From Agaricus subrufescens (lineage: Eukaryota > Basidiomycota > Agaricomycetes > Agaricales > Agaricaceae): a stretch of DNA of 64,000 bases. The position numbers and the translations under genes were made by a program. The stretch is from the NCBI GenBank assembly GCA_029945375.1, contig CM057060.1, positions 248,001 to 312,000 on the forward strand, in the 5' to 3' direction. How positions within the stretch are numbered: position 1 is the stretch's first letter; the number at the start of each line of letters is the position of its first letter. Positions 22,829-35,863 of this stretch are shown in pieces. The notes under the pieces are model-generated. The model saw only the letters and a list, made by a program, of their open reading frames with translations. It did no database searches and was not told the origin of the DNA.

Positions 22829-25800
22829 GTGAAATGACAGATTTTTTTGGATGTTTTCTTTTTACGATTCTTTCTAATGAACATGCTTTCTTTTTTTTTT
22901 TTTACCATGTGACGATATTTTGGATGGTTTTTTTATGTTTTCAAAGTTCCTTTAGCGATGGGCATACGACATGAAACTTTATTTACTTTTTTCTTCCCTT
23001 TTCCAATATCCAATTATTTACTTATTTACTTATTTTTTTTTTGAGACGAAGAAGATAATGCTCCTAGGAACGTTGCCCTTCTTTTTCTTTCTTTCTAATT
23101 CCTTGGGGTACTTTTGGGTCGTGGTGACGGTGATAACGCAAGCACACAGAGGGCTCAGTGCATACGTACGTTCGTGACAATTCTTTTTCGGGATGCAAAT
23201 GGGTGGGCACATACCAGCATACATATACGTTAGTTATTTCTCTATATACCCCATATTTCTTTTTTCTTTTTTTCGATAGAGATCTCTCTAGTCGAAAAAA
23301 ACAAAATGCTTTACTACTACCTCTCTTTCTGGTTAGTAGTAGTGTTACTCCAACGTAGAATTTTTCTTTTGTTTTTTTTTGGTATTTGGTATTTGGTATT
23401 TTACGATATGAACCTGCTTTCGAGTTCCGTTTTTGGTCGGAGGATATGTTTTCTCTACGTATTCTGTCTGTGGAATGAAAAAAAACTTGACAAGGCCTTT
23501 TTTCGGTTACTCGGGTTAGCGATTTGAGAACCGCGGGTACTATTGGGGCAGTGCTGACGTATTGATATGACGGACAACTTGCGCCTTGTTACAGCCGGAC
23601 GGGTATCGTCCAAGTGCGGTCACTCGGCTATGTCTATATATTTATAAGTATATGTTACAAAGTGTCAATGTAGTTGTCAGGTGGCTGCCATGTTAGTTGT
23701 GTGGAAACGGATTCGTCTTGGTATGACGAGTTGTTCGTCATGAACTGAGGATCAAAAATTTACAAGCGAACGTTTGGCGAGGGCTAACTCTTCGGGTAAG
23801 CTTGAGCAGGTCTATTATTCAATCATTCCGTTGGTGCTGATCGTGATGGATGACGACTCGGATAATTGGAACGACCGCCGGATAAATTTCACATGGTCCT
23901 GTATGCGGTTTGTTGAGGCCTTTTTTTTTTTTTAGAAAAAGACCAGTGTGTATCTCCATGCGCGTTTAGTACTGCGCATTACGGCGAACTCTTACCACCC
24001 CCCACCGATCATCATCATAGAGTAGTTAGTGATTAGTGTGACCCAAGTGGTTCTTTTCTCCGTGATGGATGCGTTGAGTGGAGAATCATGTGCCAAGTGA
24101 TATATGTTTCGGAACTTCTTTGTTTTTTTTTGGGTATGTGTGATCAAATGATGATCTTCTGGAAGAAAGAGTGGAGGTGGAGTGGTCTTTTGTTGTTTTT
24201 TAGCATGAGTTGTATACCACCGCCACTACTATATGTGCTGACTACGAATGACACGCCACACTCGGCTATCTTGCGTTTAATTTCTTCGTAATTTGTACTC
24301 TTGTTTTCCGATCGGAGTCGTCATAGGGGTTTATTTTTAGGTTCTTCATTCTTTTATCGCTTAGGCGATATATATATGTATATGTATGTTTTGGTGGATG
24401 AGCGGAGAGTTTATAAGTGTGATAAGGTGTAAGGGTTTTCAGTGGGAATGTGGGTTCGGCTGATAATCAAGAAGTCGCTGTACTTACGCGCTTAGTATAA
24501 TAGTTTATATTGTCGGTGAAACATGTGGTGGGATGGTTGATTGGGGTAATTAGCACTGCTTATCGTCGTCTATTGGGAGCGAAATCATGGAGATCATCAA
24601 ATTAGTAGTTGGTTTCTTTATGGTGTTGTACTTTAATTGAAACCCTGACTGTCGAGTCTTCTTGTTTCTTATTGTCACTGTGACCCTCGAAACCCTCGCC
24701 GTCGAGTTGAGGACCGGTGTAACGTATGACCGGTAAGGTACACGGTACACTGTTAAGTCCAAAATGGGATAGAGTTCCGATGCATGGTCGGCTCGGCGTT
24801 GGTGAGATGTTAAGTCCTCGAGTGGGATTCTTCAAACCTGCAGCCTCGGTCATTGTTAGTCCGTCACAATCAGTAGCCGACGACGCACCTTAATCCGTTG
24901 ATATATCCGGAAGCGCCCATCATTGCCAGCCAGCGTAGCAAGTGGAAAGGGCTGACACGATGAGAATGACACATTGGCGCGGACTGCGTTGAAATGCAGT
25001 TATTCCTGGTAGCAGTGACTCTTTCCAAATCTTCTGTGACAGTGTTTTGATTAGGGATAGAGGTTCGGCCTCAAGGAGGGAGGGTGCTAATCGCCCCCGA
25101 ACAAAACTATTTCGTAGTAGCGAGTGTGATGCGATTGATCGTGGGTGTAACCATGTGCTCACACTTCGGATGATGAGCGCTCACATCCGAATATGTGCTC
25201 GTACATCATATCAGAAGCTCGGTATGATTTCCTCTCTGTTGAACATCATGACTACTCTCTAGGATATTTGTAAGCTAACAGCATATATACCAGTCGGTGG
25301 CAGAATACCTAAGATATTCTGTTATGCCCCTTTTGGTGTAACGGTTAGGATAGCCAGGTCACAATATTGCGTCTTGCTACACTCTGTGGACTCACGTGGG
25401 ATCAAGGATAGCCTGCCCGGTAGGGCTGCGGATGAAACCTCCGGTCGGGTTTTATCCCGGTATAATACCTCGGCCCCCCCTATAGCCCGAGTGAAAGGGG
25501 TCAGTGCGACTGCTTCGGGGCGATCCGGCTGCGTTCTCTTCTCCGACCTTACGGCCGACGATCACCCCGGCCAATCCCCGGGACCAGCCATTTTCTACTT
25601 GGATGTACAGTTGGCTGTACAGCGCCTCCTCTGCATCCGGCCACTCAACTAAAGATCATTTCGTCAACCAATTTAGGACGTCATGGCTTCTCAGCCGGTA
25701 ATGATTCATCATGTCACAGAGGCACGCTAGTGCCTACACGGTTCCCTACGCCAGACTGACTCTATCATGCTTTTCGACGTACAAGCTATACCGAGTAAAG

Positions 25801-26370
25801 CACTTTTCCTGTATGTTTAAGGTACAGTACTACAAAAATATTGCTGACAATTATGCCGTGTGTACATTGGCCTGTTGTTCCGACAAAGCAACCATATGAG
25901 TAGGATACGATCAAGTCATGTCAACTGCACGACCGCATTATCATCAACCGCCTCGCCTTGATGTTCTCATTCATGTTTCAAATGATGCATATGATTATCC
26001 ACGTGGATGCCCAGCTTTTTTTTTTCAGCCTTAATTGCGATGATAGCACAGCAAATGAAGTGCTTTCTACCCCACAGGAGTCTGTGCAAGTGAGTTCGAC
26101 AACTACCTCACTTGAGCATTGATGTTCCCGACTCGGGCGCAGATTAACTCAGTCATGGCACTTCAAACACTCCAAAGCATCAACATCTCGAAAGCAAGTA
26201 GATTTGACATACGCCACCGTTGAAAATAGAGTCTGATATGAAAGAAGCAAATTGCATCAAAGAACCATGTTCAGAGCACAGGACGCTTCAACATTTAAGG
26301 ATGAAGGCAAAGAGATAGCATTATCCCCGAATTCCTTTCCCCGCTTTCTTGTCAGGAGCAGGGGCATACT
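22829..26370. other. Long gene-poor interval
   Basis: T-rich 3' flank of the transporter gene (22,829-23,530), then anonymous AT-rich DNA. It includes a tRNA-like A-box motif near 25,334 with a GC-rich tail to about 25,650, reported separately. Near 26,040-26,240 it resembles sequence at about 30,050-30,240 upstream of the second DUF6533-like copy, marking the left part of that duplication. No gene is recognised. Confidence 0.5.
25330..25650 (+). mobile_element. tRNA-like / possible SINE fragment
   Basis: TGGTGTAACGGTTAGGATAG at about 25335-25354 resembles the D-arm and A box of a tRNA gene. No good anticodon arm, T arm or clear B box follows; GGGATCAAGG near 25399 is at most a degenerate B box. 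About 250 bp of unusually GC-rich sequence follows, unlike the AT-rich flanks. This fits a tRNA-derived SINE or a decayed tRNA copy, not a working tRNA. Confidence 0.3.
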
Positions 26371-28267
26371 ATGTCAGTCCAGGGGTATACACCCGCTAAA
26401 ATTGTGGAGGCGTATTCTAGAGCTATACCCGTGGAATATACGTATGGTGGGTTGTTATGACCTCTGTTGCGGTTTATATATGAAATAGAATCTTTTCTCA
26501 GCGGCTGCAATTACGATGGTTGTGTACGATTCTATGATACTATTCCAGCAAGAGGTAAGAGTTCTTATCAGAACGATTACATGCATGTACCTTCTTATCT
26601 TAATTAACTTTAGCTAGAGTGCATATACAGGTGCGCACGCCTTCGTGGTAATTGGTCGCCTCGGTGATGACAAGCTTTTGGACTCTAGAGGACGGTGGAG
26701 CTTGATCAAATGGATCTATATACTCATCAAACTGGCGGGACTTACTATTTTGGTGTGAGTACTTCGCAATGCGATAGTGGTTTCTAAGCCTGATTGGCAT
26801 ATTGCGTTAGATTAAATTTTGTTGGTAAATGCATTTTAATTGTTTTCACCGACTGGCACGTCGTTTATTCAGACGAACAGCATATATGATTCCCCCTCAA
26901 ACACCCACGGTGAGAAACTTGTCATGATATTTTTTTACTAAGATGACTTATGAAAACGTTTAGCTGTGCGTATCTTCATGATTTCCAATACGGACGAGCG
27001 TTGAACAAGTGACTAGATGTTTGGTTCGGCAGTGGTTCGCTAACTTGTAAGCACTCAAGTTGGATCTGTTGCTTCAGCACCTAACTGAGACTGTCAGTCT
27101 TTTTGAGATTGTCGACACTGCCGTTATCAAAACTCTACTTGTTTTACGATTACGTTCATTATATCACAACAATACATCTGGTCGACCCCTTTTCCCTCCT
27201 TGATTGGTGTACGTTCTGATTATTGTAATTAGTTACGTTCCTTCTATGGTTGCTAACTGCTGGTATGTGGTGCAACACCCCCTAGTTTTCTACGACTCCT
27301 GATTGGCTTTATTTAGTGGAATTGATGGTACGTTCCAACTAACTTTTTTAACGTCTGCTTCTGTTCATTGATAAGATCGCTATAGAGCGCAACATACGCT
27401 TATGTACTCACTGGATTGAATTTCCAACAATCTATCGTTTCACCAGCACCTATCCCTGGTTGCCCTCTAAAATCCGACTATCTTATCAAACATTATCGAT
27501 CAGCAACTGTAATATGGTCCGTTTTGTCTTCTACTGTATATCTATGATCCGACTCATATTGCTTGAATTTTACAATACGATAGGGGCACGAGACTCATAA
27601 CTAATTCTTTTGAACTTGTCCTTCTACTACTCGCCTTAGGTCGATATCTCAGGGAAACTGAAAGCTGCTTGCGCTCCGGGTGGTCTCGATTATCTCAAAT
27701 TACTCCGATTTTATTTGTGTTTTATCGTGATGGAACTATCTTCTACATCCCGTGCGTATGTTGAAGACATATCAATTAGTCCATTTGTGGTAATCGAGAG
27801 TTTCTCGAGTAACAGGATCTGCGGTAAGATACTTATGCTATTCATTGTTCTATCCCTTTTGACTTATATCACCCAGCCCTCAGTATATTTGGACTTGTGG
27901 CCACGGTCACAGATCTTACCGTTCAATTTACCTGTTCAAACTGGGAAGCGTAAGCTATCCTTACTCCATACAGCCCAGATTTTGTGATTCGACTGACTGT
28001 AATCATATCAGTTGGCTGTCCATTACCTATTACATTGTCGTACGGCACATTAATCTCGCCTTTGAAACCAAATTCTTACGAAGTGCCTTTGTACTTCTTC
28101 CTCGTTGGTTCTATCAGGGCACGCGATTAATTCTGAATATCCGACAAGCAGGACTAGACTTTTCTGCGACCACGATGACTGGACAAAAACTCACAACCCT
28201 AGCGTTTCAAACCTCTGGTGAGGAAAATGAGGATGATGTCACTGTGTCTGTAGATGATCATTTTTGA
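26371..28267 (+). CDS. DUF6533-like membrane protein, copy 1
   Basis: Multi-exon gene for a membrane protein that resembles the agaricomycete DUF6533 family (function unknown, about seven helices). Joined exons read MSVQGYTPAKIVEAYSRAIP, then AAAITMVVYDSMILFQQELE, IYRGRWSLIKWIYILIKLAG, LFEIVDTAVIKTLLVLRLRS, SIVSPAPIPGCPL, TRLITNSFELVLLLLALG, ITPILFVFYRDGTIFYIP and GTRLILNIRQAGLDFS. The FYRDGTIFY and RLxLNxRQAG pieces are family-typical. One exon join (near 26,820-26,930) does not keep frame with the obvious sites, and the tail ends earlier than copy 2 because of an indel, so this copy may be impaired. Stop at 28265-28267. It forms a tandem pair with 30351-32318. Confidence 0.6.
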
Positions 28268-30350
28268 GGTTTCGGGGGATACAAAAGGTGGTTCTGGTAA
28301 CACCTAAGAATGCACATGTTGAAATGGGAGATGTTCATACGGCCCCGTTTACGATTTACTCTGGTGTACTCCCATCAGCGACCAACACTACTGTTAGTAA
28401 TTATTGATAATTTCTCTCCCTCCCGCCCAAACCCTTACATACCGTGATCCGTCAGGCGACCACCCAGCATAGCGTGTTTTATTTATTTATGTGGGGGCAC
28501 ACCAGAAGGATCGCAGAGCAACCGACAACCTAGCTACCATTCAAGACCAAAGTTCGAGAGAGAACCTGAGCACTCTCACGAGCCGAAGGTACACCGTATG
28601 CCTTTCATCCAGAACAGCAAATCGTATCTCTTCATCGTTTACGCGACAGTTACTCGGAAACGGCCCAAGTCTGACCCCACCCTAGGCACCGTGGGGTCTA
28701 TCCCCGCCTTACGCCACCCTTTTCTCAGCATGCCCAGAATCCCCTTTTATCGCAATCCCTCTTAACTCACACTAGCTCCTTTTAGGATCACTACGATCTG
28801 ATTATAATTACGATCAGTGTCACGTCATATATTTATCTCGCTCGTTCGTCTGCATGAGTATGGCGCCCGCTAGTAAGGGTGGATATCTTGATATCAGTAT
28901 CAATTTCACTTCCACTCGTATGAATCTGCCTGTGCTGTGTTGTTGTAGCTTGAAACAGTTGTTGTGGAGCTCAGCCGGCGCAACCAATAATCCCTCAGTA
29001 CACACTCAACCTACGACTAGTGGAACTCTCCCACAGCCGATGCAGCACAGCCTAGTCTCATTAAGAAGGGACTCGCGTTGCTTATTCTCAGCTGTGGTTC
29101 TAGAACTAGATGGGCCGCTTGCGTGATAAGAGTCTCAGCTTTTTCTCTTGTTTTTATTAGTCAACATCAATGATTGATCAATGGACATATCCTTAACACT
29201 ATCTCAAGTTTTACGTCTGGGGGTAATAGACGGTAGAGGCGTGAAGGCGTGGAGTCGTTACAATGGCTGCTGGAGCATTGAGCGCCATTTATTCCACTGT
29301 TTATCATGTACATACCATCATTTCCGAATCCTCCATGACAACGCTTTATTCATATTCCTAGAGCCATGCGTTCGTCACCTTGTATCTATATGCCTTCAGC
29401 GCAACCACGAGAAAGACGAATGTGGTGTAACTTCTACAGTGTGTTCATAAATGTCGCTCCGTATTTTGGCAACTCAGAGCGAGTGTACGGGCTGTACCAA
29501 CTTACTTACTCGTTATAGCATTCTCGTATTCCCGTGTCTACTCTCTTTCTACCTCCTCAGAATATTGTGTCCGCCCCGAATCCACTTCCGTCCAGAATAT
29601 CACCTCCATGGACCCTAGATACCCCGAATGATGCGGTGACAAGAGCAAGTTACGGGAGAAGATAGGTGAGAATGAAGACAGGGCGCCCCGACCCTGTTCC
29701 TGGCTTCGACCTTATTGGCCGGGATCTCTTAAATTCTCTCGTACTCACGGTGTAGTCATTAGCTTTTGTCCTCGTTCCCTATAACACTTAAGATCATTGT
29801 TAATCAATTATTGTGGGACATCACTGCGTTCATCAAGAGAACGCAAATAGAGTGCAAACCTATGGCTCCTTCGGACTCCGTTTTCAACATTGCCTCTACC
29901 CTGTTTTCCCGACATACAATCAAAAACACAGTCCAATTTATTGCTGTGTCTGGGATACTTTCAAACATCTGACAATGTGTCCATGCGTATACAGGAAAAT
30001 AATACCTATGGAAGGCTGATCGATCATAATCAATCATCATCACTGCTTTGCCACACACTCCACATGATGTACACACTCCATCGCTTGAGCGTTGATGTTT
30101 ATCCCCCGACTCGGTCGCAAATTCACTCCATCATGGCATTTTGAAAATTCAGCATCAACGACCGGAATTCAGTAGGTTTGATGTGTGTCACTTCCGAGAG
30201 TATCAATAAAGTCATGTACGACAGAAGCTCGAAGCGACATCAAAAAATCATGTCGAGAGTAAGGCTCTTTACATTTAAAGAGCCGAAGAAAAGAAGTGGC
30301 ATCGTCTTTCAATCTCACCTTCGTTTTCCTGGTAGATCTACAAGGATAAC
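28268..30350. other. Spacer between the DUF6533-like copies
   Basis: Nothing recognised. The last 300 bp (from about 30,050) align by eye with sequence upstream of copy 1, so they belong to the duplicated unit. Frames of 60-90 codons between 28,490 and 30,080 show no family resemblance. Confidence 0.45.
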
Positions 30351-32318
30351 ATGTCCGTCCAAGGGTATAGCCCGGCTGCAATTCGGTCAGCATATTCTTT
30401 AGCTATACCAGTGGAATACACATATGGTACGTTGCTATGACCTCTCATGTGGTTCATGTAGCATGAAAAATAATCTCTTTCTAGTGGCTGCAATTACAAT
30501 GGTTGTCTATGATTCTATGATTATGTTTCAGCAGGAGGTAAGAGGTTTCTTGGAAATATTACAGGAGTAGTCTTCAATGATGCTCGTTTTGAAGCGAGAG
30601 TGCATATACAAGTGAGTCCGTCTTACTTTAAACTATTATATTACCAATGGAAAGCACTTCATCTCTAGAGGACGACAAACCCTGATCAAATGGATCTACA
30701 TACTTATTAAATTGACCGGGTTCACTATCCTAGTGTCAGTGTTTCATGTCATGATAGCGTCTTCGGAGCTGAAACTGTTATTCCAGAATCAACTTTACTG
30801 GTAAGATCAATTGCGTTTGTTTTTCCTACAGCGAGATGTTGATTTGGACAAACAGCATATCTGATTCCCCCTCAAACACCAACTGTGAGAGGCATGCTAC
30901 TGTGTCTCTTGGTAAAATCACTTATGAGAGCATTCAGTTGTGCGTATCTCTATAAATCCCAACAAGCAAGAGGTTGAGAAATATGGTTCGTTTAGATGTT
31001 TGGTCCGCCAGTGGTTTGCCAATTTGTAAGTGTTCGAGTTGCATTACTTGGTCCAAAAACTGACTGAGATGTCAGCCTCTTTGAGGTCGTTGACACTGCT
31101 GTGATTAAGACCCTGCTTGTCTTACGGTTGCGTACTTTGTATTATGATAACAGATATGGTCCGTAATTTTCTGTTCTCCGAACTGCCATTATCTTCATGA
31201 ATTCCATCAGTCACAATCATCCTATGGTCACTAACCGCCGGTATGCACCAATTCATCTAAGGTCTTCTCGTTTTCCGTTATTCTCAATCAAACTTGTCTA
31301 GTGGAATTGATAGTATGCTTCACATTGTTTTACTAGCGCTTGCTTCTGGTCATTGATGGTATTGTCATAGAGCGCAACATACGCTTATGCACTCACAGGG
31401 CTTGTTTTCCACCAATCCATTGTTTCACCAGCCCCTATCCCAGGATGCCCTTTACAACCGGAAAATCTTCTCCTCCACTTCCGAACAGCAGCAGTAGTGT
31501 GGTTCGTCCTTTTTTTCTGGTTCTCACATGGTACCCAAACTATCTGCTTTTCTAAGGGCCACCAGACTCACGACAAATAGTTTGGAGCTTATCTTTTTAC
31601 TTTTTGGGTTATATAAATGTCTCAAGGATACCGACAATCTGTCGCGGACTGGATGGCCTCGATTGCGAAAAGTTGCGCCAATTTTATATGTGTTTTATCG
31701 TGATGGAACCATCTTTTACATCCCGTGCGTAGATCGAAGACGTATCAATTTCTGTTCTAGTAATAATTGAGGATTTCTTGAGTAACAGGATCTGCGGTAA
31801 GCTTATGCCAATGGTCCCTCCGTTTCCTTTGATGAAAATTGCACACTTTTAGCTCTAAGTATATTTGGACTTGTAGCCACTATTACCAACCTTACACTTG
31901 AATTTACTTGCTCGAATTGGGAAGCGTAAGTAACCTTGTCTCATATCGATCAAATTGGTGATTGACTATAATCATATTAGTTGGCTCTCCATAACATACT
32001 ACATAGTCGTATGAAATCGCCTCCGCATTTCTTTAAGAAAACATGCTTACAAAAAAAATTTCTTGTTCTTCTTTTGCGTTCTTGTTTTGATCTCATTAGG
32101 GCACACGATTGGTCTTGAACATCCGACAAGCTGGTCTGAAATTTTCAACGGGCATGATCACAAAACAGAAAATTTCGACATTAGCCTTTCATACCCCCAA
32201 TGATGACAATTTGGATATGGAAGAAAATGTTGTTGTGTCTGTAGATGGCCCTGGAATTCCGAATCTGACTGTGAACAAACTCACGGGAAATACGAGAGAC
32301 GGTTCTGGCAGCAGTTGA
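30351..32318 (+). CDS. DUF6533-like membrane protein, copy 2
   Basis: Paralogue of the gene at 26371 with the same exon order. Segments: MSVQGYSPAAIRSAYSLAIP, VAAITMVVYDSMIMFQQE, GRQTLIKWIYILIKLTGFTI, FEVVDTAVIKTLLVLRLRTL, SIVSPAPIPGCPLQPEN, TTNSLELIFLLFGLYKCLKD, KVAPILYVFYRDGTIFYIP, SIFGLVATITNLTLEFTCSN and GTRLVLNIRQAGLKFSTG. The C-terminal tail is Asn/Gly/Ser-rich, ending at the TGA at 32316. One exon (GQTAYLIPPQTPT, about 30,853) lacks a good AG acceptor directly before it, so its splicing is uncertain. The ATG is placed by alignment with copy 1. Function is unknown; a membrane location follows from the helices. Confidence 0.65.
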
Positions 32319-33439
32319 GAGTGAATTTGAGAGTGAATGTGGATCTCTGTACGCTATATTCACCCTTTTCTCGGGTTTCAGCCTGTGGATCTGACTTAAT
32401 TGCAGGCCTCGCTGTTCCCAGTGTTATCTGTGTTCTTCTATTTCCTTTACAAATTCAATCTCCTAGAATATTCAGAGTGATCCGATCTGCACAGTGCTCA
32501 ATCGAGAATGATCTACTTGGTGTATAAGTATCGCAAGCAGAGATAGTGAAACAGAATCTTGAAGACTGGGCTATAGAACGGGGAAATCATGACAAGTGGT
32601 GACCGCTATGTCTGCGAGACAATGTCAGGTGAGGTCCTGATCAACGATATGAAGGTTCAGAGCATGATAGAAGCCTGGTTTGAGAGCTCCAAAGTTCCAC
32701 GTGAGAGACTTATTAGGGGGTATTCTCATGTTGTAGACAAGAATAGCATCAACATCCGGCCTGAGTAATGATCAACCTGTCAACTTTAAGTTGTTCACAA
32801 TGATAGATAGTAATTAGTAGAATCTGACGCCGTCCATTTCAAGACTGCTTACAAGCGAGTTCATTCAAGGTTGGACCAGAGTGAGCAGAGTAATAGGAAG
32901 CCACTTTATTGGCCCAGGTGGTTGGCTCATACATCAAGGAAGACAGGTGGCGTGGAAAAAGTCCGGAGCATCAATGTAAACTTCCGACTTTCCCCAGTTG
33001 TAGTCCTTTATTACGTTCCTTTCCGTCCATCCGGGGATGTTTGTACCTGCAAAGTCGCGCGGAACATTCCTTTACCAGCCTCTCCCAAAAGGTTGAGTGA
33101 AAGAAGGTCGTTCCTAATTACTTTAAACATAACCGTAGTAACTGGTAACAAAGAGTCCACACGCAGATCTAAAACAATTTCTTCAAAGGGACCGAAGATT
33201 ACGATAAGATTGAAGACGGTGGGGAACAGGGACCCATTCCGCTTCTATGTCACTGCGCGTAGATACATGAAGATCCATGACCTAATGATGACTACGAAGG
33301 GGTTCGGTTCAGTCGGTCCTTCTCGAGTATAATGGACCCTGTCTGACAAACAAGCCTCGCTTCCAAGAAGTGGCAGATTTACTCATAATAGAAAGCTGGA
33401 TTCCCAATACCTATTGGGGTTCCCTCTCACTCCGCTGGC
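32319..33439. other. Upstream region of P450 copy A
   Basis: No gene recognised. From about 32,580 it resembles the stretch before P450 copy B (about 36,460-37,100), for example around 32,765-32,830 versus 36,570-36,650. It is therefore part of the second duplicated unit. Confidence 0.5.
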
Positions 33440-35863
33440 ATGCTTACACTGCTTGACGTGTTATTTGCTACTCTTGTTCTAATCGCTGGAATTCCTTTGA
33501 TACAAAGGTTTAAAGTGACCTTGAAAGCCTTACCACCCGGCCCTTCTCTCCTAGATCGTCTATGGGACGGAAGAAATAACGAAAAACTTGGTGCAAGATA
33601 TTTGAGGTGGAGTAAACGTTACGGTGAGGTCGAACACTTCCCTTTCAATGTTTTGACAACCGTTGAGTGATGGTTCCAAGGGGGAGTGATGACAATAATG
33701 GACACGACACAGTTTGGGACGCCAACGCTAAGTATTATACTCTCAGCGTGATCGAAGGTGACAAAGTCTCATTGGGAAAACAGTCCTTTCAAGTGCACGA
33801 GCTGCAATTGATCTCCTTGACAAAAGAGGCAATATCTATTCCAGTAGACCAAGGAATATAATTGCGTAAGCGTTCAAACTACCCTTCTATTTGGTGAACT
33901 TCATGATTGGTCTTGGTCCTCTGAAATTAGGGGCGAAATCGCTTACCAGGGAAGAAAAGGAAGCCTTCTTGAACTGGGAACGAGACAAAGAAGGTTTAGG
34001 ACCGTAAGTAGTCTCATCGATTTAAATTTATGATATTCACTCACCTTCCGGTATTTAATAGGTCCTAATGGGCACTCTCAGTCCCATTGCTTCAAAATCT
34101 TTCAGGCAGCTTGAGGCACTGGAGTCAAAACTCATGTTACGCGATCTGTTATTAGAGAAAGACCTTAAAAAATACAAGGATCATATACAAAGGTATGTGC
34201 GTAGCACTTACTATTATTGGGTTAAAATTGACGACTTTTAGAGTTGCACATTCGGTGACATTTTGTGCATCGTACGGCCAACGTATAAGTCGGATGAATA
34301 ACAACCACTTGAGATTCTATGGTACGATTGAAAGATGTGAGTAAACGGGGTCATGCACTTTACGCAGAGGCTGACCGAGACAATTGAAAGTCTTCCAAGA
34401 GTAAGTCCCTACTTTCCGGAAATACTGGGGCTAACTGAGTAGTATAGGTATTCGTCAGTAAAGCGGATGATGCGCATCAAATAAAATATTGAAATACCAC
34501 TCCTTCCAGGTTTCCGGGGAAACACCTCGTCGACCATGTAAGTTATCTAGGCCAGTACATCTTGATTCGGGGGATCAGTATCCTGATTGAGAGCTTAGTT
34601 CCCGATACTTCTGAAATTACCCGTAAGTTGTGTCAACCAATCTTATAAGCTACGTGTAACGCTTGAAAATACAAAGCAATCCTTACAATGGTTCCGAAAC
34701 GCTGCGAATAATCAAGGGCGCAAAGAGGAGAGGTTCTATGTGTCATGTATGGATCGTACCAAGAGTACAATTAACAAGGGATTCGCTTTACTAGGTGCAG
34801 GACCTTGGGCAATGGACAAGCAGCAGAGATATGAGTGGCAAGATGCAGATTTGGCTGTCTTCGCTGGGGCACCCTACGCTGCGGGTGTTGGAACGGTAAG
34901 AGTCAGTGCTACTACGAATCGTCAAACATTCAACTACGCAATAGACAATGGGCACCATCGAAGCGTTTGTGTGTAGGTGGTCACAACATAATTAGCTGTT
35001 GACTTCATAATTGATCTGACGTACTATGTGGATATAGTGGCTTGTATTTTATATCCCCAAGTCATGAAAAAAGCACAAGATGAACTCGACTCGGTCATTG
35101 GCGTGCATAGGTTACCTGATTTCGAGGATTTAAATTCTTTACCATACATTCAAGCTATAGTAAAGGAATGCCTGAGGTCAGCTGTTCTAACATTTGTTCC
35201 TTCTCGCTTCTATAAGTCTTTGTTCCAAGGTGGCACCCATTTCCTTCTTTCGGCTTGCCCCATTATGTAGTTGAAGATGACGTATACGAGAAGATGTTCA
35301 TCCCTGCAGGCACCACGGTAGTTGCCAACATCTAGTGAGTAATAGACCTCTGTAACGAACAAGTGCATAGACTCACGAGTGCAGTGCAATCACAAGAGAC
35401 CCTGAGGTTAGGACATTCGTTGATTCATAGTACCGTACTTACACTCGCCTCAGCTCTTTCCAGAACCCGAGGTATTCAAACCCGAGAGGTTTCTAGAGAG
35501 TACGAACCCACTGGTTCAGAATTACAACCTCACATTCGGCTTCGGGCGCAGAGTCTGTCCTGGACAGTACCTTGCCACTGATCAACTGTTTTCTTGCATA
35601 TCCAGGTACGTGACAATGTACCGGACTGAAAATACTTGAAATTCAACGAAACACCTATCAGGATACTCTGGGCATTCAATATCGTTCCTCTCAATGGCAG
35701 CGTCAAGCATGCAGAAGGCGACACAGATGGAAGATTCGGTCCCCCGGCATTAATGCCATATAAGCTGGTTCCGAGAGGAGAGCATGTGCCTGCCATTATC
35801 ACCGAACAAGCTCAACTAGCCGATAACGAAGCCAAAGGATGGGAGTCTGTCAGTTTTGATTGA
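33440..35863 (+). pseudogene. Cytochrome P450, copy A, probably decayed
   Basis: Membrane-anchored microsomal P450 monooxygenase by motif: anchor MLTLLDVLFATLVLIAGIP, hinge KALPPGPSLLDRLW, AARDLLDKR-type element (ARAAIDLLDKRGNIYSSRPR), LESKLMLRDLLLEKDLKKY, I-helix AVFAGAPYAAGVGT, K-helix with ExxR (YIQAIVKECLR), FIPAGTTVVANI, PEVFKPERFLES and heme loop FGFGRRVCPGQYLA with the Cys ligand. It has about 12 small exons. After an inferred intron ending at about 33757 the frame reads GDKVSLGKQSF, but the next conserved element is in another frame with no splice site to fix it. The same break occurs in copy B. The I-helix acidic residue (usually D/E before T) is Gly. Substrate unknown. Confidence 0.7.

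Noticed and set aside
25330..25405. Complete tRNA gene
   Set aside because: Only the A box and D-arm-like part are visible. No anticodon or T arm can be paired by eye.
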